From: Brachionus koreanus
Taxonomy: Eukaryota > Rotifera > Eurotatoria > Ploima > Brachionidae
Direction: 5' to 3'
Assembly (NCBI GenBank): GCA_016987375.1
Contig: PJRA01000412.1
Location: forward strand, 46,113-110,112
Length of the DNA: 64,000 nucleotides
The translations under genes were made by a program, and so were the position numbers. Under the pieces are notes generated by a model. The model ran no database searches, was not told the DNA's origin, and saw only the letters and a program-made list of their open reading frames with translations. Of the stretch, positions 26,401-37,700 are shown piece after piece (positions within the stretch are counted from its first letter, which is position 1; every line of letters starts with the position of its first letter).

Positions 26401-29400
26401 GACGGTTTTTTGCGGTCAGACGGCCGGTCCTCCAAACGGTCTCAATTTCAGACCGCAAAAAAATACGGCCAACCAAAAACGGGCGGGGCCATCAATACGG
26501 TCAACTTATTAAAACAAAATGCCTTTAAACTCAGTAATTTTTTTTCAAAGAAAATTTTTTGTTAAAAGATATTTTCAAAAAATATTTGAAAATTTAAATT
26601 GTCTTTGATTCTTATTTTTTTTCAAATTTTTAATAATGAATAGTTAATTAAATAATTATAAATTTAAAAATCTTTATTTCGAATAAAAAATTAGATCGTT
26701 TGGGAGACCGGCCAAATAACCGCCGGCAAAATAGTCGGCCGTATTTATGGCGGCCCGTTTTTGGTTGGCCGTATTTTTTGGCGGCCAAAAATCCTGACCG
26801 CCCGCATCCTTGTTGGCCGAGTTTACCGAATACGGTCTCGGCCACAAATAATTTTTACCGGACCACTGACCGTGTGTACGGATTCCAACACTAGTTTAAA
26901 TCAGTAAAAAATTGGACATAAAATTCAATAAAAAAGACTTCTGCATTTATTTTTTTTTGACGAATATATATAAATAAAATATTATAAATTTTATTTAATT
27001 TATCTATTTAGCCTTGCTCAATCAAGCCAGTACGATAGAGAAGGAGTTGTTGATATAATTCGTCAGTATGCTGATCACTTATATAGGTATTAGCTTAAAA
27101 TTATTTTTATTAGATTAAGTTAAAATGAAATAAAATTTAAAGCAAAGGAGATTTTGATAAAGCCATGACTCAATACGTCAAAACAATTCCATTTTTAGAG
27201 CCGTCTTATATAATTAGACGATTCTTAGACTCACAAAGAATAGTTAATTTAACTGAATATTTGCAAGAGCTACACAAACAAAAACTGGCTAATGAAGATC
27301 ATACAACTTTATTGTTAAATTGTTATACAAAACTAAAAGATGAACAAAGATTGAATTCATTTTTAATGGAAGGTAACGTAGAGTTCGACGTAGACACTGG
27401 TATCAAGGTTCTTCGTCAGTCCGGATTTTTCAACCAGGCTTTAGAATTGTGCAAAAAGCATTCAAAACATGAAGATTATTTGCGAATACAACTGGACCAT
27501 CTAAAAGACTATTCTGAGTCTTTAAATTACATACAAAAATTAGACGATCAAAGTGCTGTTTTAAATCTTAAAAAGTATGGAAAATTGTTAATGGCAAACA
27601 TACCTGAAAAAACTGTTGAATTCCTTAAGATAATTTGTGTAAAATATGATGGTTTAGTTAAAAAATTTCATTATCTACTCTAACTAATAAATTTGTATAG
27701 ATGCAACTCAAAAATTCGTTGCTAATCCGACTGATTTTTTGCACATTTTTCTCATTAATTCCGAACTTTTAATTGAATTTTTGGAGTACATAAAAAAGGT
27801 AATTTTTCTAATTATTCCAGATAAAATAATAAATATTTAATTAAAAAGAAACAAATCAATTCTAAGACAATATCAAATACATTGTTGGAACTTTATCTTA
27901 AACGTGTGGCTGAAATAGGAAAGAGTGAAAAAAAAAATCTAAATCCAAAACTTTTGCTCGAAGAGGCGATGAATGAAAATGTTCTCTCTACAAGTAGTTC
28001 AATTTCGATTCATGAAAAATATGCTCTGGATTTTTTGATGTCTAATGAGTCATCTTATGATATGAGTTTGGCTCTTACTTTGTGTCAACTTCATCAATTT
28101 AAACCAGGATTGCTATACTTATATGAAAAAAATGCAATGTATCAAAGGATTCTTCAATATCATATGGATCACAATGATTACATCAGTATATTGGATACTT
28201 GTAAACGCTATGGAACCCAGGATCCTAACTTGTGGATTCAATCACTTCAATATTTCAGCAAACGAGATGGATATAATCTTAAAGATTTTATTATGCAAAT
28301 TTTAGTTAATATTGAAAAATTCAATTTACTTACTCCGCTTATGGTCATCAAAATTCTTTCTCAAAACAACACTTTAACTATTGACACCGTCAAAGTACTG
28401 ACTAATTTTTGGATTAATTTAAAATCCATTTTACTTTTTTATTTTTAAAAAGGAATATCTGCTAAATCGAATGAAAAAAGAAGAATATGAAATAAAAGAA
28501 AATCAAGATACTTTAAATAGATATTTGAAGAGTATAATGGAAATGAAAACTCAAATAGACCATTTGAAAACAGAACCAATTATTTTTCAAGCTAATAAAT
28601 GCGAATCTTGTGGAGACGAACTTAATTTTCCATCAATACATTGTCTATGCAATCATTCTTTTCATGCTGAGTAATTTTTGATAATTAAAGCGAATAAGAT
28701 TTCAACGATATTTTTAAAAAATTGTCTTAAGAGGCTTTAAATACTATAATTATAAAAAATGTAACAAGTAAAAATGTTTTCTAGAATTTAAATGAAATTT
28801 ATAAATTAGATTTAGAAGACCTGATAGGTTTTTTGATCTTCTTTTTAAAAAATTCTAGTTTTGTCTCATAGAAATATAATTTCAAAAGTTTTAGATTCCT
28901 ATTAAAATTTTTGTAAAAATATTATAAAATATTTATTAGGAATCTTTGAAAAATTTTGTCATTTTTTATTTAATTTTTAAAAATACTATTTCTTTTGGAG
29001 TTTCAAATTTTTGAAAGTTTCCATATCATCTAGTGTTATGTATTAAAAGACTTTTTGATAATATTTGAATAATGTTATTGAAATCTATTCTCAAACTTAA
29101 ACTTTCAATTAGTTATAATTTAATTAATTTAATCTATTAGATGCTTTGAAAATTATAGTGTAGATGGTGCTTGTCCAACATGTGCTGTAGAAAATAGGTA
29201 CTATCAATCATAAATAAAATAAAATTAATGATATTTTCTTTTTAAAGTAACTTTCTTAACCATATAAAATTAAATGAGGAGAGTAAAAAAACCCTTCATG
29301 ATGGATTCCATAAACAGCTGGAGAGAAGTATTGACTCTTTTGAGATTATTGCTGATTATTTTGGAAAAGGTTTATTTAATAAAATTATGGTCGTTCCCGA

Positions 29401-29413
29401 AAACTTATCATAA
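23409..29413 (+). CDS. VPS11: VPS11 (HOPS/CORVET core subunit), 13 exons, about 906 aa
   Basis: Core subunit of the HOPS and CORVET tethering complexes on late and early endosomes/lysosomes. Exons: 23409-23423, 23471-23548, 23595-23768, 23819-24175, 24226-24446, 24500-24721, 27012-27086, 27143-27636, 27701-27798, 27849-28394, 28453-28670, 29141-29197, 29248-29413; they sum to 2721 nt in frame (human 941 aa). The N-terminal half is the WD40-like beta-propeller (GPCYPFEGDKISVHWFKGKL). Then comes the alpha-solenoid (EPSYIIRRFLDSQRI, HTTLLLNCYTKLKD, KVLRQSGFFNQALEL). Near the C-terminus is the RING-type zinc finger CESCG...HCLCNHSFH...CF...CPTC, followed by ADYFGKGLFNK. The ATG is the first in frame and gives QRRFNFFDES, as expected. 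One intron (24722-27011) is far larger than the others. Confidence 0.96.
24968..25117 (+). other. Cysteine-rich open frame inside the large VPS11 intron
   Basis: A 49-codon open frame has no ATG at its start. It encodes YDNLYQVVVRNECFSFDCCY, then CSNDYLMDKGKC, ending at a TAA. The cysteine spacing is unusual against the A/T background, but no family is recognised and no partner exon is clear. It may be debris of an inserted element. Confidence 0.2.
26353..26901. mobile_element. hAT-like non-autonomous palindromic element (MITE/foldback) with 8-bp TSD
   Basis: A 533-bp element (26361-26893) is flanked by a perfect 8-bp direct repeat GTTTAAAT at 26353-26360 and 26894-26901. Both ends start TAGTGTT when read inward, fitting the T/C-A-A/G-N-G ends of hAT transposons, which also make 8-bp duplications. 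Inside are two GC-rich inverted arms (about 26457-26502 and 26737-26780; AATACGGCCAACCAAAAACGG on one side, its complement on the other) around an A/T-rich loop. No transposase is encoded. It sits in a VPS11 intron. Confidence 0.8.
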
Positions 29414-29839
29414 CAATTAAAATTTTTTATTTATTGACGTGGCTTTTTACTTAATTTAAAAAAAAATTAATAAATAAATATTAAAAAAATTCATATTTTT
29501 TTATTTAATATTCGAATAAATTTAATTTGAGGGTGCTAAAACAAAAAAATATTTTTGAATACATTTATTTTAAAAATCATGGTGACATGTAGATCTCGGA
29601 ATAGATATTTTATCAGATCTCCCATAATTAACACCAAATTAAAAAATAACAAAGAACATCTCACACATTCCTAAAAGAAAATATGTAAATTCTCATGATT
29701 TTATTACGTAGATTGTCTGATTTTTTTTCGAAATTTAAAAAGAATTTATTTATTGTAAATTTTCTTGATTTTATTAAAACATTTAATTGAAAATAATTTT
29801 GGTTTTTTAAAAAAAAATTAACATACAAAAAATGCACAA
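29414..29839. other. Short convergent intergenic region, VPS11/COX15
   Basis: 426 bp between two convergent stop codons, holding both 3'UTRs. AATAAA-like strings occur on both strands, but they are not distinctive in this base composition. Confidence 0.5.
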
Positions 29840-31036
29840 CTATATCTTAGGTATTCGTTTTAGCTCTGTGGCTAACCAAATTCCAAATGACAATAGGGCT
29901 AAAGAGCCAGATTGATGAAGTGCACCTAAATGAGTTGGTACATAGTACAAAAGAGTCGCAATACCAAGTCCAACTTGAACAAAAGACATTCCGACAAGAG
30001 TATTAAGTGCAAGACGTGCTCTTGGAGAAATATTTACTCTTCTCATTGAAAAAGCGTATAAACCAATAGCAGCTAAAGTACCCATGCCTAGCATTCGATG
30101 CTGAAATTGAACCATGGTTGGATTTTCAAAAAAATTTTTCCATTTAGGTTCGATAGCCCACAAATCAGTCGGTATCCATCTATCTGCAAATTTCGGAAAT
30201 GAGTTGTAAACCAAACCAGCATCGAGTCCTGCTACAAAAGCTCCTGCAAGAGCTGTTGTAAAAATTAATGCTAGTAGATTATGTGATCGCATTGTAATGC
30301 TTCTAAGCTGCTTGGCATTCATTGGTGCTAGATTTTGATTTGGCAACAAATGAGTCAGGCTAGACCATAGAAATCCAACGTACAAAAGAAATGCAGATCC
30401 TAAGTGTGCAGCTAAACGATATTGACTTACTCGAGGAACTTCAGTCTGTTTTTCTGGTTCATTTAGACCTGATTTTACCATGTACCATCCTAGAAATCCT
30501 TGAAAACCTAAAAGTATGCTGAAAATTCCAACTCTTTTTTTCATTCCCGAATTGAAATATCCTTTTTTCCAAAAATAGGCTGCCGGTAGTAAAAAAACTA
30601 AGCCTGTTAAACGACCCCACATTCTGTGACCCCATTCCATATAAAATATAAATTTAAATTGTTCTAATGTCATTTGTCTATCTTTATTCAAATATTTCCA
30701 TTCTGGAAATTGTTTATATTTTTCGAATTCTTCTAGCCATTCTTGTTCATTTTTTGGCGGTACCATATCTTTAATGAGTTGCCAATCTACCATTGAAAGA
30801 CCAGACTCAGTTAAACGAGTAACTCCACCAAGAACAACAGCTCCAGCAACCATGCCTGAGCATCCAGCCAGCCATAAGCCTATCTTTCGATTATTGGTTA
30901 TGGAAACATTTGAGTTAAGTGTAGCTGTAGCATTTTTTCGAGTAAATTTTAGTACATTTTTACAATTTGCTATTGTGTTAATATTAAATTTTGTTAGTTT
31001 TGTAAGATTTGTTCCGATTTTCCATAACGATGCCAT
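29840..31036 (-). CDS. COX15: COX15, heme A synthase, single exon, 398 aa
   Basis: Inner mitochondrial membrane enzyme that oxidises heme O to heme A for cytochrome c oxidase. One uninterrupted exon. The N-terminal 45 or so residues are basic and Asn/Thr-rich, as in a mitochondrial targeting peptide. The COX15/CtaA core follows: AGAVVLGGVTRLTESGLSM, the histidine motif EWGHRMWGRLTG, GWYMVKSGL, AAHLGSAFLLY, QFQHRMLGM and LGALHQSGSL. These carry the four conserved histidines expected to bind heme. About eight membrane helices are visible as hydrophobic stretches. The length matches animal homologs (about 400 aa). The lack of introns contrasts with its neighbours. Confidence 0.97.
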   Translation of the reverse strand: MASLWKIGTNLTKLTKFNINTIANCKNVLKFTRKNATATLNSNVSITNNRKIGLWLAGCSGMVAGAVVLGGVTRLTESGLSMVDWQLIKDMVPPKNEQEWLEEFEKYKQFPEWKYLNKDRQMTLEQFKFIFYMEWGHRMWGRLTGLVFLLPAAYFWKKGYFNSGMKKRVGIFSILLGFQGFLGWYMVKSGLNEPEKQTEVPRVSQYRLAAHLGSAFLLYVGFLWSSLTHLLPNQNLAPMNAKQLRSITMRSHNLLALIFTTALAGAFVAGLDAGLVYNSFPKFADRWIPTDLWAIEPKWKNFFENPTMVQFQHRMLGMGTLAAIGLYAFSMRRVNISPRARLALNTLVGMSFVQVGLGIATLLYYVPTHLGALHQSGSLALLSFGIWLATELKRIPKI

Positions 31037-32967
31037 AATTAAAATTATTTAATGATCAGTGGTTATTTTTGAAATATTTCTGTCTAAAATGAGAGCTTAT
31101 TAATTTTAAAATAATTTTCTTGCATCTATTTCAAATTTAAGTGGGTAAAAAATTGCAAAAATTAGTTACATTCAGTGTTATATAAGATTTTATTTATATA
31201 ATCAGTAATATTTCACTGAAAGCAAGTTTTGCTGTTAAATAATGATTAAACTTTTTTTAAGCAAGAAGTTTTTTTCACTTATTAATAAAATTTTTATATT
31301 CGGTCTAAAAATCCGTTAATCAAAAAGTTGACCTTAGTTTTTACTAAAATTTTTAATAGTACTGTCTAACTAAACAAACGTTTTTTTTGAGCCATTATGT
31401 TATTGAATTCCTGAATACTATATATTATGATTTATTTTTCTTTTATTTTCTGGGAATAAAATAGAAAAATGACAAGTAATTATTCTTTTTCTAAAATTTT
31501 TCTCTAATTTGAAATGAATTGAAAAAATTCAAGAAATTTTTAAATATTGTTATTAAAAATGGCGTTAAATTCTTCGAATTTTTCGACCATAAACGTTTTG
31601 AATGAAAGAGAAAAGAAAAGAATATAGTAATATAATAATCAACGGTATAGCTGATTCGAACAAATTTGCACAGGTCAAAGGATTTTAACGCATAAACAAT
31701 TTAGAAATGGTTTTCAAGTAAGCTAGAGAATAAATAAATAAAAAAGGGTTTAAGTTTTTTAATCATGGACATTTTAATTTTTTTATCAGTCCAATGGACA
31801 AACGACATTGTTGTGAAAAATGAAAAAAGAATCAGACTTTTACCATCGATTCTTTGAGAGGTGAAAAATTTTTGTTTATTTCAAAATTTAAAATTACAAA
31901 CGATGTATTTTGGATATAGTTTTTACAACTAAATCAAGCACTATATGTAAAATCGATCTAAAGCTCATGTTGGAATATAAGAAAAAGTTTTTTTGATTTT
32001 ATCCTCAAAAATATCGGTGTCACTATGATTAATGCGGATGATAATAAGATTATATCGAAGGTGGTAGATCTTCTCGAGCTCTGCTTTTGAGGTTGAATAT
32101 AATGTAATAGATTGGTCATGTGCATAAATCTTTTAAGCTAGTTATAATTTTCTGAAAATTAATTAGTGTTGGTTATCGTCAGTGACGGCAATTAAACAGA
32201 CCGCAAAAACATGGTGTTGGCCGTTTTGATGGCCGTGAGGGAAAAAAATTTTATTTTTCTCAATTTTTTTATTTATCAGGGTCAAAAATTAAAAAAATAA
32301 TTCGTTATTTTAACAAAAAAAGTAGTATTTTTAAAATTTTTATTTTTAAATTTTTTTTTTAATTTATTATAAATTTAGAAGGTTTGATTCATTTTATATT
32401 TAAATCTTTATTAATCATTCATATTAAAATTATTGGATAGTCCCATTCAATTCAAATTGGTAGAATTAGATTCATTTTTAAGAGAAAAAATTTCTAAAAT
32501 ACAAGTCCGAAAAAAAAATGATTAAAAAAAAGAAATAATTACGAGGGCAAAAATGGCTGTTAGTTCTGGTAAGAAATACAAATAGAACTTATTTTCAGAA
32601 ATTAAGACAAAAAAATAAAAAAAAAATAGAAGAAAAATCAACTAATGCACCCAAAAACAACATATCGCTTACCTTATTTGGCTCATCGGCAATAATCCCG
32701 TTAAATTTCAAATTTTTAAAATGATCGAAAAAAATAAAAATATTTTAAATTTCTTTTTTTTTTTACTTAAGTTAATTAATCAAAACAATAAAATATAACC
32801 AAAAAAAATAAAGCTCAATATTTTAGAAAATTTTGAGCCCTATTTTTTAACCTTAATCTTATTCTAAATTTAAGGATAGATAAGGATAAAAAAAAAACAA
32901 CTAAAAAAAGACGATTTTTCTTATTTTTTCCTTAAGTGGAAAAATTCAAGCTTAAATTCAATTTGAC
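31037..32967. other. AT-rich intergenic DNA with one transposon-end-like segment
   Basis: COX15 and the filament gene are both on the minus strand, so this holds the COX15 promoter and the filament 3'UTR. The only structure seen is a GC-richer segment at 32164-32247 (listed separately). Confidence 0.5.
32164..32247 (+). mobile_element. Possible solo end of a hAT-like palindromic element
   Basis: It begins TAGTGTTGG, like the right end of the VPS11-intron element read inward, and continues with GTCAGTGACGG, AGACCGC and GGCCGTTTTGATGGCCGTG. This GC-rich vocabulary is shared with that element. No matching opposite end or target duplication was found within about 700 bp, so it is probably a truncated copy. 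Confidence 0.45.
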
Positions 32968-34701
32968 TTAAGAATAGACTGTCTTTTGAAGATGAGTTGC
33001 CTTTTCTTCCCCTTGATCATTTAATAAAACAGTGTGAACATTAACACCCATTCCCCAGCTTTCCAAGTCCCAATTGACGATTTCATTTGGAAGATTGTCT
33101 TTTCCATTTCCGCGCGACCAAATACGCACTGTTTTAGTCGCTTTAAGAGTCAAATTTTGCGGAAACCTGAAGAAAATCTCAGCTCTATTATCAACTCGAC
33201 GTCTTATCACCCAATCACTCAAGTCAACATCTTTATTTCGACTTGTATTTTCAAGAACAACCACTTTTCCATCTGGACTACATTCACTAATAGAGACAGG
33301 ACCTTTGGCAGAGCGTTGATAAGTGGTTTTCGAGCTCATTTCACTCGGATTAATAGAAGGCGCTCTAGGTGAAAAACTTGGTGATGTCTGAGTCACAGGA
33401 GGTTGATAATAGGTAGGACTGAAGCTAGGCTGAAAGGCTGATTGAGGTCTTTGATGATTATTGTTCGTATCTATTTGTGTTGGATTTCTAGTTCCACGAG
33501 TTTCTTCACACTCCAATAATCTTCTATAAGTGCTTATCTCGAATTCTAAACTAGCTTTATTGCTCATCAATTCGTCATAATCGGCCATTAGATCCTGCAA
33601 TTTACCCTTCAAGTCAGCCAACTCACGGTCTTTTTCGTCCAAGTCAAACGCATTTGTTCTCCTCTTTTGATCTAGCTCTTCTTCTAACTGACTAAGTCTC
33701 ACCGCCAGATCATTGTTAATCTGCTTCAGATCAATTAATTCCTTGTGAGAATCGGTCAATGTTGCTTTAAGAACCTGAGGTGAATCGGTCTTGACTGTCA
33801 AAGAGTCAAGCGCATCTCGTTTGGCTACTTGTTGCACAATTTCTTCGGTTTTGACTTTAAACCATTCTTCTAAATCTCGCTTTTGCTGCTGACTCAAATC
33901 GTCAAAGTCGCTGCGAATGTCACGAATGGCGCGCTCAAGTTCATGTCGATAAAATTGAGTTGGATCAATATGAGAACCTTGAGTCAATAGTCTAAGCTCG
34001 GCCATTTCTTGCTCATGAATTGCATTCATAAAAGGTATTTGCTCTTCCAACGTTTGTTTTTCATTTTCTAGTTTGATTCGACGCAAAGTTTCCTCGTCTA
34101 AATCTTCTAATAAACGCTTTAAATCCTCGCTCAAGCGAGCTATTTCATTTTTGTACTTTTCTATGTCCATGCTAGCATCAGCAATTTGTCTATTCAAAAG
34201 TTCCAATTCAGACTGATTTTCTTGGTATAAATATTCAAGATTGGAAATTTTTGTCCTATCTGCCTGACTGATGTACAAATTATCATCGTACTGCCGTTTA
34301 AAATTAATGACTTCGTATTCGGCTCGTTTGGCTTTTATTTCAGCAGCAGCCTTCTCCTTTGTAGTATCGTCGATCAGAATTCTGGCCTCAGCCAATTCTG
34401 GCTCGTATTTTTCGCGAATAATGCGCGACTCTTCGCCCCAATTGTGACGCATTTCATCCAATTCGGCTAGCAGCTTTTTGTTCTGACCCTCGAGAAATTT
34501 AACCCGATCTATGTATTGAGCAAAACGGTCATTCAATTGATGCAGTGTTTGCTTCTCTTGATCACGTTTTTGTTTCATTGCATTCACTGCAAGAGTCTTG
34601 TTCAAGCTAAAGTCTCCGCTGTCGTCACCACTGCCATTCATTGTTCGAACGCCGCGCTCAATTGTAGTTCGCTTTATTTTCACTTCACCGTTAGTGGCCA
34701 T
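32968..34701 (-). CDS. Cytoplasmic intermediate filament protein with lamin tail domain, single exon, 577 aa
   Basis: Coiled-coil filament protein of the protostome type. Residues 1-55 form a head; the rod runs from about 57 (LNDRFAQYIDRVKFLEGQN, the helix-initiation motif) to about 400 (EISTYRRLLECEETR, the helix-termination motif). A 65-residue Pro/Ser/Gln-rich linker follows, then a lamin tail (LTD) Ig-fold from about 466 to 577 (VVVLENTSRNKDVDLSDWVI, ending WGMGVNVHTVLLNDQGEE). There is no basic nuclear-localisation cluster between rod and tail and no C-terminal CaaX (it ends KTVYS), so it is cytoplasmic rather than a nuclear lamin. The frame stays open 52 codons upstream, but that extension is hydrophobic and unlike IF heads; MATNGEV is the likely start. 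No intron interrupts the CDS. Confidence 0.95.
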   Translation of the reverse strand: MATNGEVKIKRTTIERGVRTMNGSGDDSGDFSLNKTLAVNAMKQKRDQEKQTLHQLNDRFAQYIDRVKFLEGQNKKLLAELDEMRHNWGEESRIIREKYEPELAEARILIDDTTKEKAAAEIKAKRAEYEVINFKRQYDDNLYISQADRTKISNLEYLYQENQSELELLNRQIADASMDIEKYKNEIARLSEDLKRLLEDLDEETLRRIKLENEKQTLEEQIPFMNAIHEQEMAELRLLTQGSHIDPTQFYRHELERAIRDIRSDFDDLSQQQKRDLEEWFKVKTEEIVQQVAKRDALDSLTVKTDSPQVLKATLTDSHKELIDLKQINNDLAVRLSQLEEELDQKRRTNAFDLDEKDRELADLKGKLQDLMADYDELMSNKASLEFEISTYRRLLECEETRGTRNPTQIDTNNNHQRPQSAFQPSFSPTYYQPPVTQTSPSFSPRAPSINPSEMSSKTTYQRSAKGPVSISECSPDGKVVVLENTSRNKDVDLSDWVIRRRVDNRAEIFFRFPQNLTLKATKTVRIWSRGNGKDNLPNEIVNWDLESWGMGVNVHTVLLNDQGEEKATHLQKTVYS

Positions 34702-37700
34702 TTTTAATTTAAAATCTATTTTAAATGAGAAAAAAATTAAATTAAAATTTTGAATGTATGTGCTGGTGAAATCTAGTGTATAAATTTGAATGACGATAAA
34801 AAGAGAGATCTGCTTATTGAGCCATTTTGTTTGTGTTAATGCTTTGAATGAATGCAATGATGGCGCGAGTTGAATTTTTAAATTAAAATAAAAGCGCTTT
34901 AATTTTTTGCTTGAATTTTGAAAAAAAATGCGATAAATAGCAAAGAAATTTATTTTAGATGATTTTGAAAATTAAAATTCAATGATAAAATAAAAAATTT
35001 TCTTTTTTTTTTTGTTATTAATTTATGATTTATAGAGGAATTATACTAAATAAAATTTATCTTGAACGCTCGAATCCAGCAATAAAATTTATACCATTAG
35101 TAATGAATAAAATGTATTTGAATTCATTAGCTAGCGACAAGTTTTGCCATGTTGTTTTACTATGTTTTATCACAATTTTAGGCGAATTGGCGATAAAAAT
35201 TCAATTATATATTAAAAAAAATCTTTATCTTTGTATTTAGCAAACTTATTTGCTTTTAATTTGATGTAAATTTTCATATAAAATAGTATAATTTGTCATA
35301 GTTTTAACACATTTATATTAAAAAATAAGTTAAATAATTCCAAATTTTGACTAAAACACTTGTTTTTTTTAGCAAAAATATAAAATAATAATAGCAATAA
35401 ATACAAACACACTTAGTAACTTGAGGATTTAAAATTTTTGATTTTCTAAAGTTTACTAAAGAACTGAGATTGCGGTCATTTCACGGTTGCTATGGACACT
35501 TGAAATAATGACTAATTTAAGTATATAGTTGATAGGCAGATTTTTTAACCAAAAACTTATGGCTCCATTAAAAATATCAACTGATCATTTATTTTTTTTG
35601 GATGAGAGTTTCTAAGGTGAATTTGAAAAAAAAAACATTAAACGAGTATCCTGAAAGTCGATATATAGATAAATTCTAAAATTTAAATATAAATTTTCTT
35701 TTTAGATTAAAAAAAGAAAAATTTCTAATCAAATAAATTAAGTGGAACATTCATTTATTTATTTAAAACTTTAAATTAACTAGTTGAAATTTAATATATT
35801 TTGAAAGTGTGTCCATTTTTATCTTTTTGAAAATTCTTATTTATCTTTAAAGTTTAAATAGAAACTTAATCACATTTAAATTTTCAAAAAAGAGGACAAA
35901 ATTCAAGTCTAAATATCCTAAATCTCCCAAGAATTCAATCTAGTTTCTATTAATCTTCTATGTTAGATTATTTTTACGAGTGCTGAATTCCATTAATTAT
36001 TAATTCTGTTTGCCTAACAAATATAAACATCCTTAATCTATATATTTTAAACTTTCTAAACAAAAATTAATCAAGCCTGAACTTCTTGAATAAATAAATC
36101 CATAAACTTTCACAACCAGAACGAAACTAAACACGTTTTCAAGCATATGTTGTTTTCTTCGATAAATATCTCCTAAATGAATCAAGTTATTGCAACAACT
36201 AAGACCCAATTTAATTGATTAGAATGATTAGATTGTGCTCTGGGCGCTGATTCAAAATTAACATCGTTAGATTATACTAAAACTGTTAAAAATTGAAAAA
36301 CTTTTTTAAAATATGGAAACATTCAAAATAAAGATAGAAATTTTAAAATTATTCACATTAAAAAAACAATCTCCACTAAAAGATTAAGCTTGATTTACTT
36401 GTAGATTAGATTTTTATCGTTAAGAAAAGTCAAATAATAAAATAGATTCAAAACTTGTGGATTCAAGTCCTAAGGTTTATTTAAAAATCAAATAAATTTT
36501 TCCAATTTTGATAAATCTACTTTATTTACAATCGCAAAAAAAGATGTGAATATTTTGTATTTAATGAGGAAATTATTTGTATGAGAAATAAATAAAATAC
36601 TTGCATCAAAAATAAAGAATAATGAAGATACTTTTATTCGAAATTAGACTTAAAAATTTCACATTAAGGCAAATTAAAAAAGTAAATAGAAATTACCATT
36701 AATTCATTAGTTTTAAATGAGCTTAAAGAATATTCGTAGGCAAATTGAAAAACTAATTAAAAAAACATAAAAAACAGTTCAAATTTAGGTTAAAAATATA
36801 CTTAAAATTTTTTCAAATAGTATTTTAAATTCCTAAAAAATAAAATAAAATTGATTAATATTTATGTGGTCAGTGAATTTTATTTACTTTTCGATCCCGT
36901 TTCTAGCTTGTTTTCTACTTTGAATTTAGTTCTTTTATTTTATTCTATTTGCAAACGACTTAAGATTTTTAAAATTTTCTAAAATAAAAATTTTGACCTT
37001 AAAAAAAACAATTAGGCCATTAGTTGACCATTCAATAATAATTGCTTGGTAACTCCTAAATATAAGCTAACAATCGTCCTTAAAAGATTTGTATCTAAGT
37101 AATCACCTAAATAAAAACGAAAAAGAACAATCGATAAATTCATTTAATTTATGAATAATGGTTTTAAATTAAATGTCGAAAGCATTAAATAACTCTAGAA
37201 TAACTCCTATTTGATTTAAAAAAAGGCATTTTTTTATCAGTTAAAACTTTGAAATGCTTCTTAGGATGTTTTACAAAACCTGTAGGATAGACTCAATCTT
37301 TATAGATATAAATTAATTTATGATTTGATATTTTCAATAATTAGTCTACACTTAAGGTTAATTATAGATAAAATTATTTGGTTAGAAATGCGTGAGAAAA
37401 ACCAGCTGTTTTAGTTCGTTAAAATACTTCTAGAGTTAAAAGTTTGGCCAAACAAAACTTCTGATTTTAATTAAAGATTCAACATTTGGAAAATATTTGA
37501 CTATTTTTTATAAGAAATTGAAATTTAATCAAAAATTAATTTTTACATCTTAAATTTAATTCACATTATGTCTTTTGGGAAAAGCCTGTCAACAATGAAC
37601 GGCTAAATATTTTTTACCTTTAACTTTAGAATTATTAAGGAGAACTTAAAATTATTTCTTAAAATTGAATTTTTCTTTTTAAATAGAACCTAAAAAAATA

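Noticed and set aside
26648..26894. Overlapping open frames on both strands, Pro/Arg/Gly-rich
   Set aside because: They lie in the inverted arms of the hAT-like element; the GC-rich palindrome makes stop-free frames by composition, and no domain is present.
34702..34857. 52-codon in-frame extension of the filament protein
   Set aside because: The extension is hydrophobic and unlike IF head domains; the downstream MATNGEV start gives a normal head, so the extension is probably 5'UTR.
35025..35240. 71-codon plus-strand frame in the gene desert
   Set aside because: It has no domain, no splice context and the base composition of the flanks, so chance is the best explanation.
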